Assembly: GCA_964006375.1 (NCBI GenBank)
Contig: OZ023262.1
Coordinates: 50,972,960 to 51,036,959, forward strand
Reading direction: 5' to 3'
Source: Tillus elongatus
Lineage: Eukaryota > Arthropoda > Insecta > Coleoptera > Cleridae
Length of the DNA: 64,000 nucleotides
A program made the position numbers and the translations under genes. This document shows positions 43,460-56,389 of this stretch, piece after piece. Numbering within the stretch: the first letter of the stretch is position 1; each line of letters opens with the position of its first letter. The notes under the pieces were generated by a model that was not told the origin of the DNA, did not search any database, and saw only the letters and a list, made by a program, of their open reading frames with translations.

Positions 43460-43590
43460 AACATATAAAAATTGAAACTGACCCCGGATATGGGTTCTGG
43501 GGGTCCTAGTGCGCTCATTTGCAAAAAAATTCAAAATTCAAATTCGGGATCTCCCCGTTAGTGAATTTTTTCTACAAAAATTCACTAAAA
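42895..43590 (+). mobile_element. TA-core repeat, short full-ended copy
   Basis: It has both ends: GGGACGCAGCAAGTGCGTTA at the start and GTTAGTGAATTTTTTCTAC / AAAATTCACTAAA at the end. The central ~500 bp between the 5' module and the core is deleted. It leads directly into the satellite array. Confidence 0.85.
43375..43455. repeat. (TA)n microsatellite in TA-core repeat
   Basis: About 40 TA units between GGTGTAATACC and CATAAACATATAAAAATTGA. Confidence 0.98.
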
Positions 43591-43591
43591 G

Positions 43592-45850
43592 ATAGAACAT
43601 TTTAAAATTAATTGTTCTCGTACTTCTTGGTCTTTTTGCGTCGAGATAAGTTAATCTTTTCTGTAATATGTAATAGATTTTGTTCCCCACAAATATTTTG
43701 GTATTGCTTTGCTTCCGTGGCCGCCAGCGTGACAAAATAAAAATAGAAAGTTATTATTTGCTATATCTATGACGTCACTGACATTTTTAGAAGTAAAAAA
43801 GGTAGCACATTTTTAAATTAATTGTTCTCGTACTTCTTGACCTTTTTGCGTCAAGAGAAGTTAATCTTTTCTGTAATATGTAATAGATTTTGTTCCCCAC
43901 AAATACTTTGGTATTGCTTTGCTTCCCTGACCGTCAACGTGACAAAATAACAATAGAAAGTTATTATTTGCTATATCTATGACGTTACTGGCATTTTCAG
44001 AAATATAAAAGGTAGCACATTTTTAAATTAATTTTTCTCGTACTTCTTGATCTTTTTACGTTAAGAGAAGTTAATCTTTTCTGTAATATGTAATATATTT
44101 TGTTCCCCACAAATATTTTTGTATTGCTTTGCTTCCCTGAGCGCCAACGTTACAAAATAAAAATAGAAAGTTATTATTTGCTATAACTATGACGTCACTG
44201 ACATTTTCAGAAGTAAAAAATGTAGCACATTTTTAAATTAATTTTTCCAGTACTTCAGGATCTTTTTGCGTCAAGAGAAGTTAATCTTTTCTGTAATATG
44301 TAATAGATTTTGTTCCCCACAAATACTTTGGTATTGCTTTGCTTCCCTGACCGCCAACGTGACAAAATAAAAATAGAAAGTTATTATTTGCTATATCTAT
44401 GACGTCACTGACATTTTCAGAAGTAAAAAAGGTAGCACATTTTTAAATTAATTGTTCTCGTACTTCTTGACCTTTTTGCGTTAAGATAAGTTAATCTTTT
44501 CTGTAATATGTAATAGATTTTGTTCCCCACAAATACTTTGGTATTGCTTTGCTTCCCTGACCGCCAACGTGACAAAATAAAAATAGAAAGTTATTATTTG
44601 CTATATCTATGACATCACTGACATTTTCAGAAGTAAAAAATGTAGCACATTTTTAAATTAATTTGTCCAGTACTTCTGGACCTTTTTGCGTCAAGAGAAG
44701 TTAATCTTTTCTGTAATATGTAATAGATTTTGTTCCCCACAAATATTTTGGTATTGCTTTGCTTCCCCGACCGCCAACGTGACAAAATGAAAATAAAAAG
44801 TTATTATTTGCTATATCTATGACGTTACTGACATTTTCAGAAGTAAAAAAAAGTAGCACATTTTTAAATTAATTTTTCTCGTACTTCTTGACCTTTTTGC
44901 GTTAAGATAAGTTAATCTTTTCTGTAATATGTAATATATTTTGTTCCCCACAAATATTTTGGTATTGCTTTGCTTCCCTGACCGCCAACGTGACAAAATA
45001 AAAATAGAAAGTTATTATTTGCTATATCTATGACGTCAGTGACATTTTCAGAAGTAAAAAAGGTAGCACATTTTTAAATTAATTGTTCTCGTACTTCTTG
45101 ACCTTTTTGCGTCAAGAGAAGTTAATCTTTTCTGTAATATGTAATAGATTTTGTTCCCCACAAATACTTTGGTATTGCTTTGCTTCCCTGACCGCCAACG
45201 TGACAAAATAAAAATAGAAAGTTATTATTTGCTATATCTATGACGTCACTGACATTTTCAGAAGTAAAAAATGTAGCACATTTTTAAATTAATTTGTCCA
45301 GTATTTCTGGACCTTTTTGCGTCAAGAGAAGTTAATCTTTTCTGTAATATGTAATAGATTTTGTTCCCCACAGATATTTTGGTATTGCTTTGCTTCCCCG
45401 ACCGCCAACGTGACAAAATGAAAATAAAAAGTTATTATTTGCTATATCTATGACGTTACTGACATTTTCAGAAGTAAAAAAAAAAATTAGCACATTTTTA
45501 AATTAATTTTTCTCGTACTTCTTGACCTTTTTGCGTTAAGATAAGTTAATCTTTTCTGTAATGTGTAATATATTTTGTTCCCCACAAATATTTTGGTATT
45601 GCTTTGCTTCCCGGACCGCCAACGCGACAAAGTAAAAATAGAAAGTTATTATTTGCTATATCTATGACGTCACTGACATTTTCAGAAGTAAAAAAGGTAG
45701 CACATTTTTAAATTAATTGTTCTCGTGCTTCTTGACCTTTTTGCGTCAAGAAAAGTTAATCTTTTCTGTAATGTGTAATAGATTTTGTTCCCCACAAATA
45801 TTTTGGTATTGCTTTGCTTCCCTGGCCGACAGCGTGACAAAATAAATAAA
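43592..45850 (+). repeat. Satellite array, 11 monomers of ~210 bp
   Basis: The marker TGTTCCCCAC recurs at 43681, 43891, 44101, 44311, 44521, 44731, about 44942, 45152, 45362, 45576 and 45786, so the period is 210 bp with small A-tract indels. Each monomer has GAAGTTAATCTTTTCTGTAA, TTTGGTATTGCTTTGCTTCC, GACCGCCAACGTGACAAAAT and a CTATGACGTCACTGACATTT segment. Monomer subtypes follow an A-B-C order in the right half (see findings). No coding potential. Confidence 0.98.
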
Positions 45851-45964
45851 AATTAAAATGTCTATAACTTTTTCTTTGACTTGTGCGGGGAGCTTGCGCA
45901 TACAAAAAGACAAATGACACCACCCATAACTCAGCAGAATCCGGCCTTTTCACATTCCATATTC

Positions 45965-46515
45965 GATGGTCATTTGTAACATTTATAAATTTGCCGGACA
46001 TTTGTAATGCTACGCAAACAGTTAAATGTTTGGCTGATATCTTGTACATTTGCCAGGTATTTGTAATATTTGTCAGGCATTTGTACATATTCCGGATATC
46101 TGTAACGTTTGACATAAATTTGTACATTTGCCAGACTTTGTAACATTTGTCAGACATTCGTACATTTGCCGTACATCTGTAACGTTTCTCATAAATTTGT
46201 ACAGTTGCCAGACATTGTAACATTTGCCAGACTCTCATACGTTTGCCGGACATATAAAATTTAACAGACGTGTGCCATACATTTTTACATTTGCCAGACG
46301 TTTGTGCATTTGTCGTATATTTGTAATAATTAATGTAACTGGCCAGTCAATTAAATATTTGACGGATACTTGATACATTTAACATACAATTGTACATTTG
46401 TGGGCCATGTGTAACATTTTCCAGGATTGTACATTTGTCAGAGATTTGTACATTTCTGAGACAATATAACATTTGCGGGACACTTGATATTTTTGCCAGA
46501 CAATTTTGCATTTCC
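45965..46515 (+). repeat. Degenerate 17-19 bp minisatellite
   Basis: More than twenty imperfect repeats around CATTTGTACATTTGCCAGA and CATTTGTAACATTTGCCGGA. Phase slips and substitutions are common. The minus-strand frame over it (45756-46253) is simply the translated repeat (CLANVQMSGKC-like) and is not a gene. Confidence 0.9.
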
Positions 46516-46519
46516 CGAG

Positions 46520-47150
46520 CAGATTTTCCAGTAAAGACGTAGGCTTTGCCTTTCAGGAACCATTTTATAAAAAGAAATGTACCAAATGATTTGTTATACA
46601 ACAAAAGGTGTCTTTTGTGTACCAATCAAATCTCCGTTTTTTGTGTAAAATGAGTTCGCACTTCCTGCAACCGGAGTTTTAATGATTATTGAATTTAATT
46701 AATGTTAAATCTGGTATGATTTAAAATAATATTTAATACCCTTGTGTCCAGATTTACTCTTTCCACTGAGACATAAAACTGAGGCCCTCCCCTATCAGTG
46801 AACATTCATTGTAATGACTTTTTTACGAGCGATATATAAATTGAAATGCAATAAACGTCCATGTATGAGCATAAAGTCATATATTAACCAATGAAACAGG
46901 CCGAATAATTACCACAGGAAGGATTTGATTACAGTAGCATTTGAATCGGACATGCTATGCAGAGAGATGGGTGCTTATGCTGGCATTACTGCTCGGGTAA
47001 TTACACCCATGGTGCTGCAACCTGGAATGGCACATGACAATGTTCAATTTGCAATGACACGTCGTAATTTTGTATGACACTTTTGACACTAATGCACGTC
47101 TTTAAATATACGTGGCAATGTTATTTATTACAAAGCAAATAATAAAAAGT
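46520..47150. other. Unassigned stretch
   Basis: No gene or recognised repeat. Confidence 0.5.
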
Positions 47151-47310
47151 CTGAAAGCAGCAAGTGCATTGTGGTGGCGAATTTTCATTACACAGTTTCT
47201 AACGAATTTTTATAGAAAAAGTTCATTTAACGTGACTTTTGAATTAAAAAAAATTCGAACCTTGAACACATATCAGGGACCAGTTATAATTTTTATATGT
47301 CTATATAATA
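47151..47310 (+). repeat. TA-core repeat, collapsed copy
   Basis: CTGAAAGCAGCAAGTGCATTG is a decayed 5' terminus. After AACGAATTTTTATAGAAAA it jumps to the ACATATCAGGGACCAGTTATA side and stops at a TACAGGCTG mariner-like end, with no TA core. Confidence 0.65.
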
Positions 47311-47639
<329 letters not shown>

Positions 47640-47641
<2 letters not shown>

Positions 47642-48396
47642 GTGTGTCCCAAACTGGATGGGAATGTATTGCTATCTCCGTTATTATAAGAGATGGGGAG
47701 ACGGTTAAGTTAGCAATCTTTTGTAGAATTTCATGCTCGTTCCAAATATTACTCGTATTTTCCCCAGCCTCTTTTCATTTTCAAGTTATTTTGAAAAAAC
47801 AAAAATTTGTCGATTTCTTTTTTCTTCAATATCTAAGCAGGCGTTGATCTGACATGTCTAAGACTTGCACATTATCAGGACACTTTTTACAGAGTAATAT
47901 TTTTGTGCTATTCTGAAATTTGAATTGTCATTTGTTCTTGAGCTACAGGTATCAACGTTTGTTTTTATTATGGCAGCCATATTGGATTTTTTACTCATGT
48001 GATAGCCTGTGAAAAGAGCTTTCCAATGATGTACAACATGCTTGAGAAATCTTGTAATTGCACTGACAATTTTGAGAAAAACCGTTTTAAGGATCTATTA
48101 AAACCAATACCAGAAAAAAAATGACAAAAAAGGTGTTCAAAAAGCAGTAGGCCATGGAGTCTAACAATAGACTTCTACTTTTAACATAATTTTCCGTAAT
48201 GATTCACGATCCAAAAATATTATGATTTAATTTACAATACTTAATTAGGTAATAATGCTAGGTAATATTATGTGAAACAGTTTAATACCGAAACCCGGCA
48301 ATAACAAATAGAAACTTAAACTCCACAAAACAACACAACTATAAACGGAACTTAACAAATAATAAAGTAGAAACTTAAAAATACACTAAATAGAAA
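47640..48396 (-). mobile_element. Non-coding end of a mariner, duplicate of 55646-56395
   Basis: It starts ACAGTGTGTCCCAAACTGGA and matches 55646-56395 over about 750 bp with small indels. It stops at ATACACTAAATAGAAA, exactly where the transposase coding end begins in the other copy. No transposase remains. A TA-core repeat follows. Confidence 0.85.
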
Positions 48397-48427
48397 CCAT
48401 ATCCGGGGTCAGTTTCAATTTTTATAT

Positions 48428-48430
<3 letters not shown>

Positions 48431-48507
<77 letters not shown>
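48431..48507. repeat. (TA)n microsatellite, left of solo LTR
   Basis: About 38 pure TA units. Confidence 0.98.
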
Positions 48508-48510
<3 letters not shown>

Positions 48511-49495
48511 GAGGGGTCAAATCGGGATAAGGTTATCTTTCCCTGATATGGGGAGGTTCCCACGGGATAACCTTATCAATACGGCTTTGCTCAGGCGCCA
48601 GCAGCGTGGTTTAAAGGAAGACGCTGCGCTCCCTCAGGACTATATCTCTGTCCTCGGTTGTTATTTACAGATACACGGACCCGGGGTACACTTCAGTGGA
48701 GACAGGGTTCGCCTAAGTCCTCAGGCAGAGTCCCTCAGGACTCCCTAATTATGGCCTGTATATTAGAGATTAGAATGTTGCGTTATGTTGGGGTGGATTG
48801 GTTGGGAAGCTTTAAATGAAATACCGTATAAAACAAATAGTCTATTTACAACAGTATTGGTGGGGAAATATTTACAAAATATATACAAAGAAATACTTAC
48901 ACAAGGGATTCTCCCGGCATACCCCACGTTTAAACGAACTTATTTGACAACAAATCAATTTATTAGAGACCAGAGGCAGAAACTGAAATATTCGCGAGTT
49001 ATACGGACGGTATCACGAATAGGGGTGGTAAGCTCCTCACCCTCCGACGGCCGGCCTGCTGGTTCCGTCGTCGACGCGACGCACCCAAAGCCAAAAAGAA
49101 ACACCCAACTTCTAGACGAGACCTGGACGGTGGCTGGCCACTCTCCGTGACGGCCCCTGCGACTGCCGAAAAAGAACTCAATTGTTCAGCACGTCACGGT
49201 GGATCTGCTGGCTCTCGCACGGTCCTGACGATTTTCATTGCCGGCGCTGCACACGGTGCGCGTAGGTTGATGCAGTGGACCAGCCCGTCCGTCCCCGCTT
49301 TCATCGTTTCGCATGCCGCAGGACCCGCTTGGGCGACCTCAACCCACTATACTCCTTACCGATCTTGCGACGTTTTCTTGAAACTATATTTTATTGAATG
49401 TTTTGATAATAAAATAAATTAAATTTAATACGGATGGTACGGATCTATTCCCCGCTAACTAATTAGATTTCTAATGGCAATTACGTCACTTCGTG

Positions 49496-49498
<3 letters not shown>
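48508..49498. mobile_element. Probable solo LTR
   Basis: A 991-bp block with TG at its left end (TGTGAGGGGTCAAATC) and CA at its right (CACTTCGTGACA) sits inside a (TA)n tract. Its base composition is far richer in GC than its surroundings. It has GTATAAAAC at about 48825 as a TATA-like box and AATAAAA at about 49407 as a possible polyadenylation signal. No protease, RT or integrase is nearby, so it is best read as a solo LTR of an LTR retrotransposon. Target duplication cannot be told from the TA tract. Orientation is inferred as plus from the signals only. Confidence 0.6.

Positions 49499-49586
<88 letters not shown>
49499..49586. repeat. (TA)n microsatellite, right of solo LTR
   Basis: About 44 TA units. 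Confidence 0.98.
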
Positions 49587-49589
<3 letters not shown>

Positions 49590-49899
49590 ATAACTCAAAA
49601 AAGAATTAACCGATTTCGTGGAAACTCGGCAAGTGCCTTTCTTTTAATAATGCCTTGGGTGAGTTCGCTGGCCAGGAAAATCGGACTGGGTTTTCCGGGA
49701 AAATTTTGACTTTCTTTAAAGAAAAAAAAAATTTTCCGAAAATTACAAAGCTGTTTTAATGAAATTTAACGAGCCTTAGGAGAGACCTTACCACGTACCA
49801 AAATTCAACTTTCTAAGTTTATAGAAAATTGAGTTATTAAAATTTGAAGCATTTAATACAAATTCACTACCATAACGCACTTGTTGCGTCCCGAACTTT

Positions 49900-50475
49900 T
49901 TTTTTCTTATGCAACCCCCATCTTGTGATACACTCTTAGAAGCAGAAAAGATTGTACTTTCAGACATTGACAAATACACCCTGTATATTCTGTAATAAAA
50001 GGGGTAAATACTTGGAAATCACGTCATAATATGCGAAAATACGTCACCAATGCGCATATCAAATTTCAATTTCTTTGGCCGCTTACTTTAGATTTTATAA
50101 GTCCCGGTCCATACATTTGGCGCGCACTGTATTATGTTTTGTTTGTTGTAGTGAAGTTCGTCAATCAGATGAATTCCTTTTGTTTTCATGTTAATTTTTG
50201 CACTTAATTTTAATGCGATAGCATTTTTGAGTTAAGAAAGAAGAGATCTGTCAAATGAGGTATCACAAGCCCCTACTTCCTATTTAAAAATTTGGTGGTT
50301 GCAACTGTCACAAATATGCTAATAAAAATAATTGAGATACTGGATTTAGTCCATTTGGCTATTCCACACTGTATATAAGTCGCGTGTCCCTTATAGTGAG
50401 TTTTTTTCTACCAATATTTGCCAAATGTAAAGGTAAAAGTTATGACATGTTCTAGTGATTTACATTATCAAGGTT
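49900..50475. other. Mariner terminal remnant in otherwise unassigned DNA
   Basis: 50230-50320 (AGAAAGAAGAGATCTGTCAAATGAGGTATC and CTACTTCCTATTTAAAAATT) is a diverged relative of the inner terminal repeat of the 19.4-21.3 kb mariner (compare 21050-21120). ACACCCTGTATATTC at 49975 and CACACTGTATATA at 50367 could be its ends. Confidence 0.45.
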
Positions 50476-50734
50476 CAGTGGCGGCTCGTGGTCGAATACG
50501 AAGGGGGTTCATAAAATTAAGAACATGTAATATCAGAACATGAAGTGCTGCTCATGATGTAGTAAATCCGCCGCAGATGAAATTTTTTAATATTTTCAAG
50601 GTCACGCGTTTTCCTGGCACTTAGGAATTACAATGAATAAAAACTTTAGAAAAAACTCAAAAATTCATAGCATTTAATAACACAATAAATAAAATAACTT
50701 ACGTTTACTTATACAGTAAATCGATTCGTCCATG

Positions 50735-52600
50735 CTTTCAATTAACAAATACACCAATGACATGATCGTTGAATTCTGGAATTGATGCAATTAATAATTT
50801 TTCCATACTTAAAATGTATAATGAATTTAGTCTTGCTTGTACCATGGTGTTCCTCAGAAAAGTCTTCACTCTTTTAAGAGTTGAAAAACAACGCTCACTT
50901 TCAACTGTTGTCATAGGAATCGTACAAATAAGTTTTAACAACAAAACACTTTTACTAAAACAGTCAAGTAAGTTTCGGTCTTTAAATAATTGTAGAATAA
51001 CTAAGCAACTCGCCGCCCCTCGAAAATCTTCTCTACTGTATATATAACTAATATTTCACTTTTCAATTTAGCTTTGTCGAAAAAGTCATATGTTTTTGTT
51101 ACACTATCAAATTATACAGTGGGGAAGTTGTTTTCATATTCTCGGAATTTATCAGGAAAAAAAGTTTCGATGCTAAAAGATGGTCGTTAAATTCAAATCG
51201 GTCCTTGGCCTGATTAATTAACACATACTTCGTTCTATTGGGCAGAAAATGACAAGTCATTCGGTCTACGCCTATTTGGTGGCGAACTTGGAGAATCGTA
51301 TGTACGGATTTTTGTGATCGCTTTTTCAAAATTATTCACAAAGCTATTGATTTTGATATCATCCAGAGATCGAGACTGAAGTTAATTTAAAAAAAATTCA
51401 CATGATTTTACCAAAAAAAGTAAGCCAATATTCAAAATGGTCATTGTTTAAATAGTCCAATAACATTTCAGCTTCGTTATATGTATTATAATCATTTCCT
51501 GCAGAGTCTAAAATACATTCCAGGCATTCCTTTCAAAGTTCTACATTTTCGTAAACATTTCTTACCGTTCGAGTGTTATAATTCCATCTGGTCGGCGACG
51601 CTGCTGGAATTCTCTTTTTCACAATACTCTGTAATACCTCCGATCGCTTTGGCGATCGTGAAAGGAAGGTAGGAAATTCATGTAAACTTGCGAAAAAATT
51701 AGAGATATTTCTATTGACAGACACGCTTTGTTGTAAAATTAAATGAAACTGGTGGGCATAGCAGTGTATAAAATACGCATATGGATAGTAATTTTTTATA
51801 ATACTTTGCACGCCTCCCACTTTCCCTGACATAACGGCTGTTCCGTCATAACTTTGACCTTCTAACTGATTAAGCGAAATATCAAGCTCAGTTAATTATT
51901 TTTTCATTTCAGTCGCAATGTCTTTGGCACTATATGACGCAGGATTTAGAAATTTCCAAAATCGCTCATGTATGTGATCGTTTCGTTCATATCTCAAAAT
52001 TAACACAAGTTGCTCATGGGTAGAAACATCCGTCGTTTCATCAGTCTGAATGGCTACAAAGCGAGTCTCTAACATTTGTTTTTTTAATTTCTTCCTGATA
52101 AACTACGAGGCATAGCATCTAGTAAATCATTCTAAACCGATTTTGAAGTTCCTTTAAAAACACTACTCCCTTCCAAATGCTGTTTCATTGCCACATCTAT
52201 TTCCGCCACAAAATCAATGAGCCCCCTGTATATACCGCGATTTAAACTGCCCGAGGATTCGTCGTGCCCACGTAAAGCGAGTTGAAAAGCACCACAAAAT
52301 TTAATACAGTCGATAAGTGTGATAATACATACCGGTTTTTTGATACTCGTTCATTGAAGTTTTTGATATGCAGAATCCAAAAACTGTCGAATGTCCACAT
52401 TACCAATATCGGAGAGATTTATTTCATTCTTCATATAAATTTGGGAAGATGCATGCTTTTCTATTTTTGCCGACAAATGTGACAAATCCGTAACCCCTGT
52501 TTTTGTCCACTCAACAGTTACATTTGGATTACCGGCGAAAATCAGGCACGGAAAGCAAAATAATGCGTTTAGTTTATTACACTCGCAGAACCACGAAGTT
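50735..52600 (-). pseudogene. hAT transposase, TTF zinc finger to C-terminal dimerisation domain
   Basis: From 52600 downwards, the frames read TSWFCECNKLNALFCFPCLIF (TTF-type zinc finger), VTDLSHLSAKIEKHASSQ, LRGHDESSGSLNRGIYRGLI, LEGQSYDGTAVMSGKVGGVQ, FIHCYAHQFHLILQQSV, SPTRWNYNTRTVRNVYEN and, at 50735-50940, IPMTTVESERCFSTLKRVKTFLRNTM, the hAT dimerisation block. This order is that of the P52rIPK/ZMYM-like hAT transposases with a DUF4371 middle. Several stops and frameshifts make it inactive. Confidence 0.85.
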
Positions 52601-54050
<1,450 letters not shown>

Positions 54051-54215
54051 TCTATATTGTTCAACTTTAAACACACGTTTAAACTTTTTATTTTTTAAGG
54101 TACACTCTTGTGCCAGCTGTTGTTCTGGGCGAGGTGGACCCCTTTTCTTTATTTCAAAACGATTTTGAAAATTATTCGAACTTTCTTTAATATATTCCAC
54201 CGAATACGACTCCAT
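54051..54215 (-). pseudogene. hAT transposase N-terminus (first exon part)
   Basis: Starting with ATG at 54215 it reads MESYSVEYIKESSNNF, a basic KKRGPPRPEQQLAQE stretch and KRVFKVEQYRK, and is cut at 54051. The next codons are found at 52600 (TSWFCECN). The start is supported by the short conserved-looking leader and by no upstream in-frame coding similarity. Confidence 0.75.
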
Positions 54216-54444
54216 TGTTTACATATTTTAATTGACACGTAACTGGAGACGAGACGCGACGGGCGGAATCAGACGATTGTCGTGTACCCGCGCTGACGTA
54301 GTGCGATTTTTTCTCCTTTTCGTGCACTGCACCTAAACGCGGTAAGATGTGTGTATTATATCTTCTGTTTCACCCGTCCAACTGCTCTCTTTTTAACACA
54401 CGGAGTACCGCTATCGCGATATGTTCAGGAGCCAACTTGAACCG

Positions 54445-55374
54445 AAAAAGTTAGGTAAAGTCCTCAGCGACAAGACAGCAATTTAAATATTTTCTATGGG
54501 TTACGGTTTGGTGTTTTGTGTATAACTATGTAGGTAATGGTAGAAAAGGTAGTATATTATACGATAATTATCAATTATATTATAAATATTGAAAGGATAA
54601 AATTATATGGTGTAGGTAGTTCAACTTTAAGGGGATACACTGCACAAATGCACTTACAGTAAAACCGCTACTGTCAAGGTTACCACTGAATGGTAATAAA
54701 ATGCATTGCAAAGGTTAAAATGTTGGTTAACTGTAAGCTTGACTATTGTTATAAAACTTCCATAGTGTTTTTCCAGAGTCCTTGAACAGAACAGCTTGAC
54801 ATATTCGAGAAAAACCGAAAACGCTGACTTTTAAAACGCTCTGCCTTCGGTGGATCCATTTATTGTCGACGAGTTATCCCTGCTATTAATGGAAGACTTA
54901 TTGATAGAGCGCGACAGAGACCAGTTATTTTGAAAGTATAAAAGATAACTGATAGTCCACACGTCATAAAAAGAGGTCCTTGCGATTTATCTGATAAATA
55001 AGGACATTAGTCAATGTCCCTTACACGGATTGCGTTCTGTTCGAACATAATCCGGACCGCATTGTGGCAATAAATTGCCGAATTTATCAACGCTACTCAT
55101 AAATATACAACCGAATACCCAAACATGAACGTCCCGAACTAATTACGCTTAATTAAGCTGAATATTTTTCCGGTTTATGGTCCTGAAACGTCCAATCATT
55201 CTTCGAGGAGTGGAAGTGTCCCGCTACCGCTCGCGGTGATTAATAGTCTACACTGCCAATCATGAAACAAAGTGTTTTGTTAATCTACTATTCAAATGAT
55301 TTAATAAACACTTTCATTATCACCAGACTCTATTTTTCATGGTATGACAGCCAGTATTGACTGAAGTCCTATTA
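54445..55374. other. Unassigned stretch
   Basis: No gene or RNA gene is visible in about 900 bp. Confidence 0.5.
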
Positions 55375-55640
55375 AAAAGACTGGACGCAGTAAGTGCCTT
55401 GTGGTAGCGAATTTTCGTAAAAAAATGTTTTTAATAATTTTCGTAGAAAAAAATCACTAATGCTGGTATCGCGACTTTTGAATGCAGAAAAAAATTCGCA
55501 CGCGAACTAGCCCCCCTAGAACTTATATCCGGCGTCAGTTTCAATTTTTGTATGTCTATGGTAGCGAATTTTCATTAGAATGTTTTTAATTTCAAATATG
55601 TTTTTTAATGAAAAAAAAAAAAAAAAAATCAAATTTGGTT
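55375..55640 (+). repeat. TA-core repeat, collapsed copies
   Basis: GACTGGACGCAGTAAGTGCC, an internal hairpin module, the CGCACGCGAACTAGCCCCCC segment and a second 5'-terminal piece (TATGGTAGCGAATTTTCATTA) are joined without a TA core. An (A)n run of about 20 ends it. Confidence 0.7.
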
Positions 55641-56389
55641 GACAGTGTGTCCCAAACTGGGTGGGAATGTATTGCTATCTCCGTTATTATTAGAGATAGG
55701 GAGACGGTTAAATTGGCAATGCTTTGTAGAATTTCATGCTTGTTTCAAATATGACTTGTGTTTTGCTCTGCCTCTTTTGGTTTTCGAGTTCTTTTGAAAG
55801 AAACAAAATTTGTCGATTTCTTTTTTCTTTAATATCTAAGTAGGCGTTAATCTGACATGTCTAAGACTTGCACATTATCAGGACATTTTTTACAGAGTAA
55901 TCTTTTTGTGCTATTCTCAACTCTGGATTGTCATTTGTTTTTCAGCTACAGGTATCAACGTTTGTTTTTATTATGACAGCTATATTGGATTTTTTGCTCA
56001 TGTGAAAAGAGCTTTCCAATGATGTAGAACATGCTTGAGAAATCTTGTAATTGCACTGACAATTTTGAGAAAAACCGTTTTGAGGATAGTAGGCTATGAA
56101 ATCCAATACCAGAAAACAAATGACAAAAAAAGTGTTCAAAAAGCAGCAGGCCGTGGAGTCTAACAGTAGACTTCTACTTTTAACATAATTTTCCGTAATG
56201 ATTCACGATAAAAAAATATTGTGATTTAATTTTATAATACTTAATTAGGTAATAATGCTAGGTAATATTATGTGAAACAGTTTAATAACGAAACCCGGCA
56301 ATAACAAATATAAAATTAAACTTCACAAAACAACACAATTAGACACAGAACTCAAGAAATAATAAAATAGAAACTTAAAAATACACTAA

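Larger units (their letters stand above)
48397..49895 (-). mobile_element. TA-core repeat split by a solo LTR
   Basis: 48397-48430 is the hairpin-side segment next to the core (CCATATCCGGGGTCAGTTTCA). 49586-49895 is the other side (CGATAACTCAAAAAAGAATTAACC to ACGCACTTGTTGCGTCCCG). The two halves match one repeat read continuously, with the LTR inserted in the core. It belongs to the same subfamily as 24232-24615. Confidence 0.8.

Noticed and set aside
43592..45850. A CRISPR-like array
   Set aside because: Monomers are 210 bp, contiguous and without unique spacers, so this is a eukaryotic satellite.
45756..46253. 165-codon minus-strand frame rich in MSGKC/NVQM repeats
   Set aside because: It simply reads through the degenerate minisatellite and the last satellite monomer.
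48785..49422. Overlapping frames of 91-121 codons
   Set aside because: They lie inside the probable solo LTR; composition, not conservation, keeps them open.
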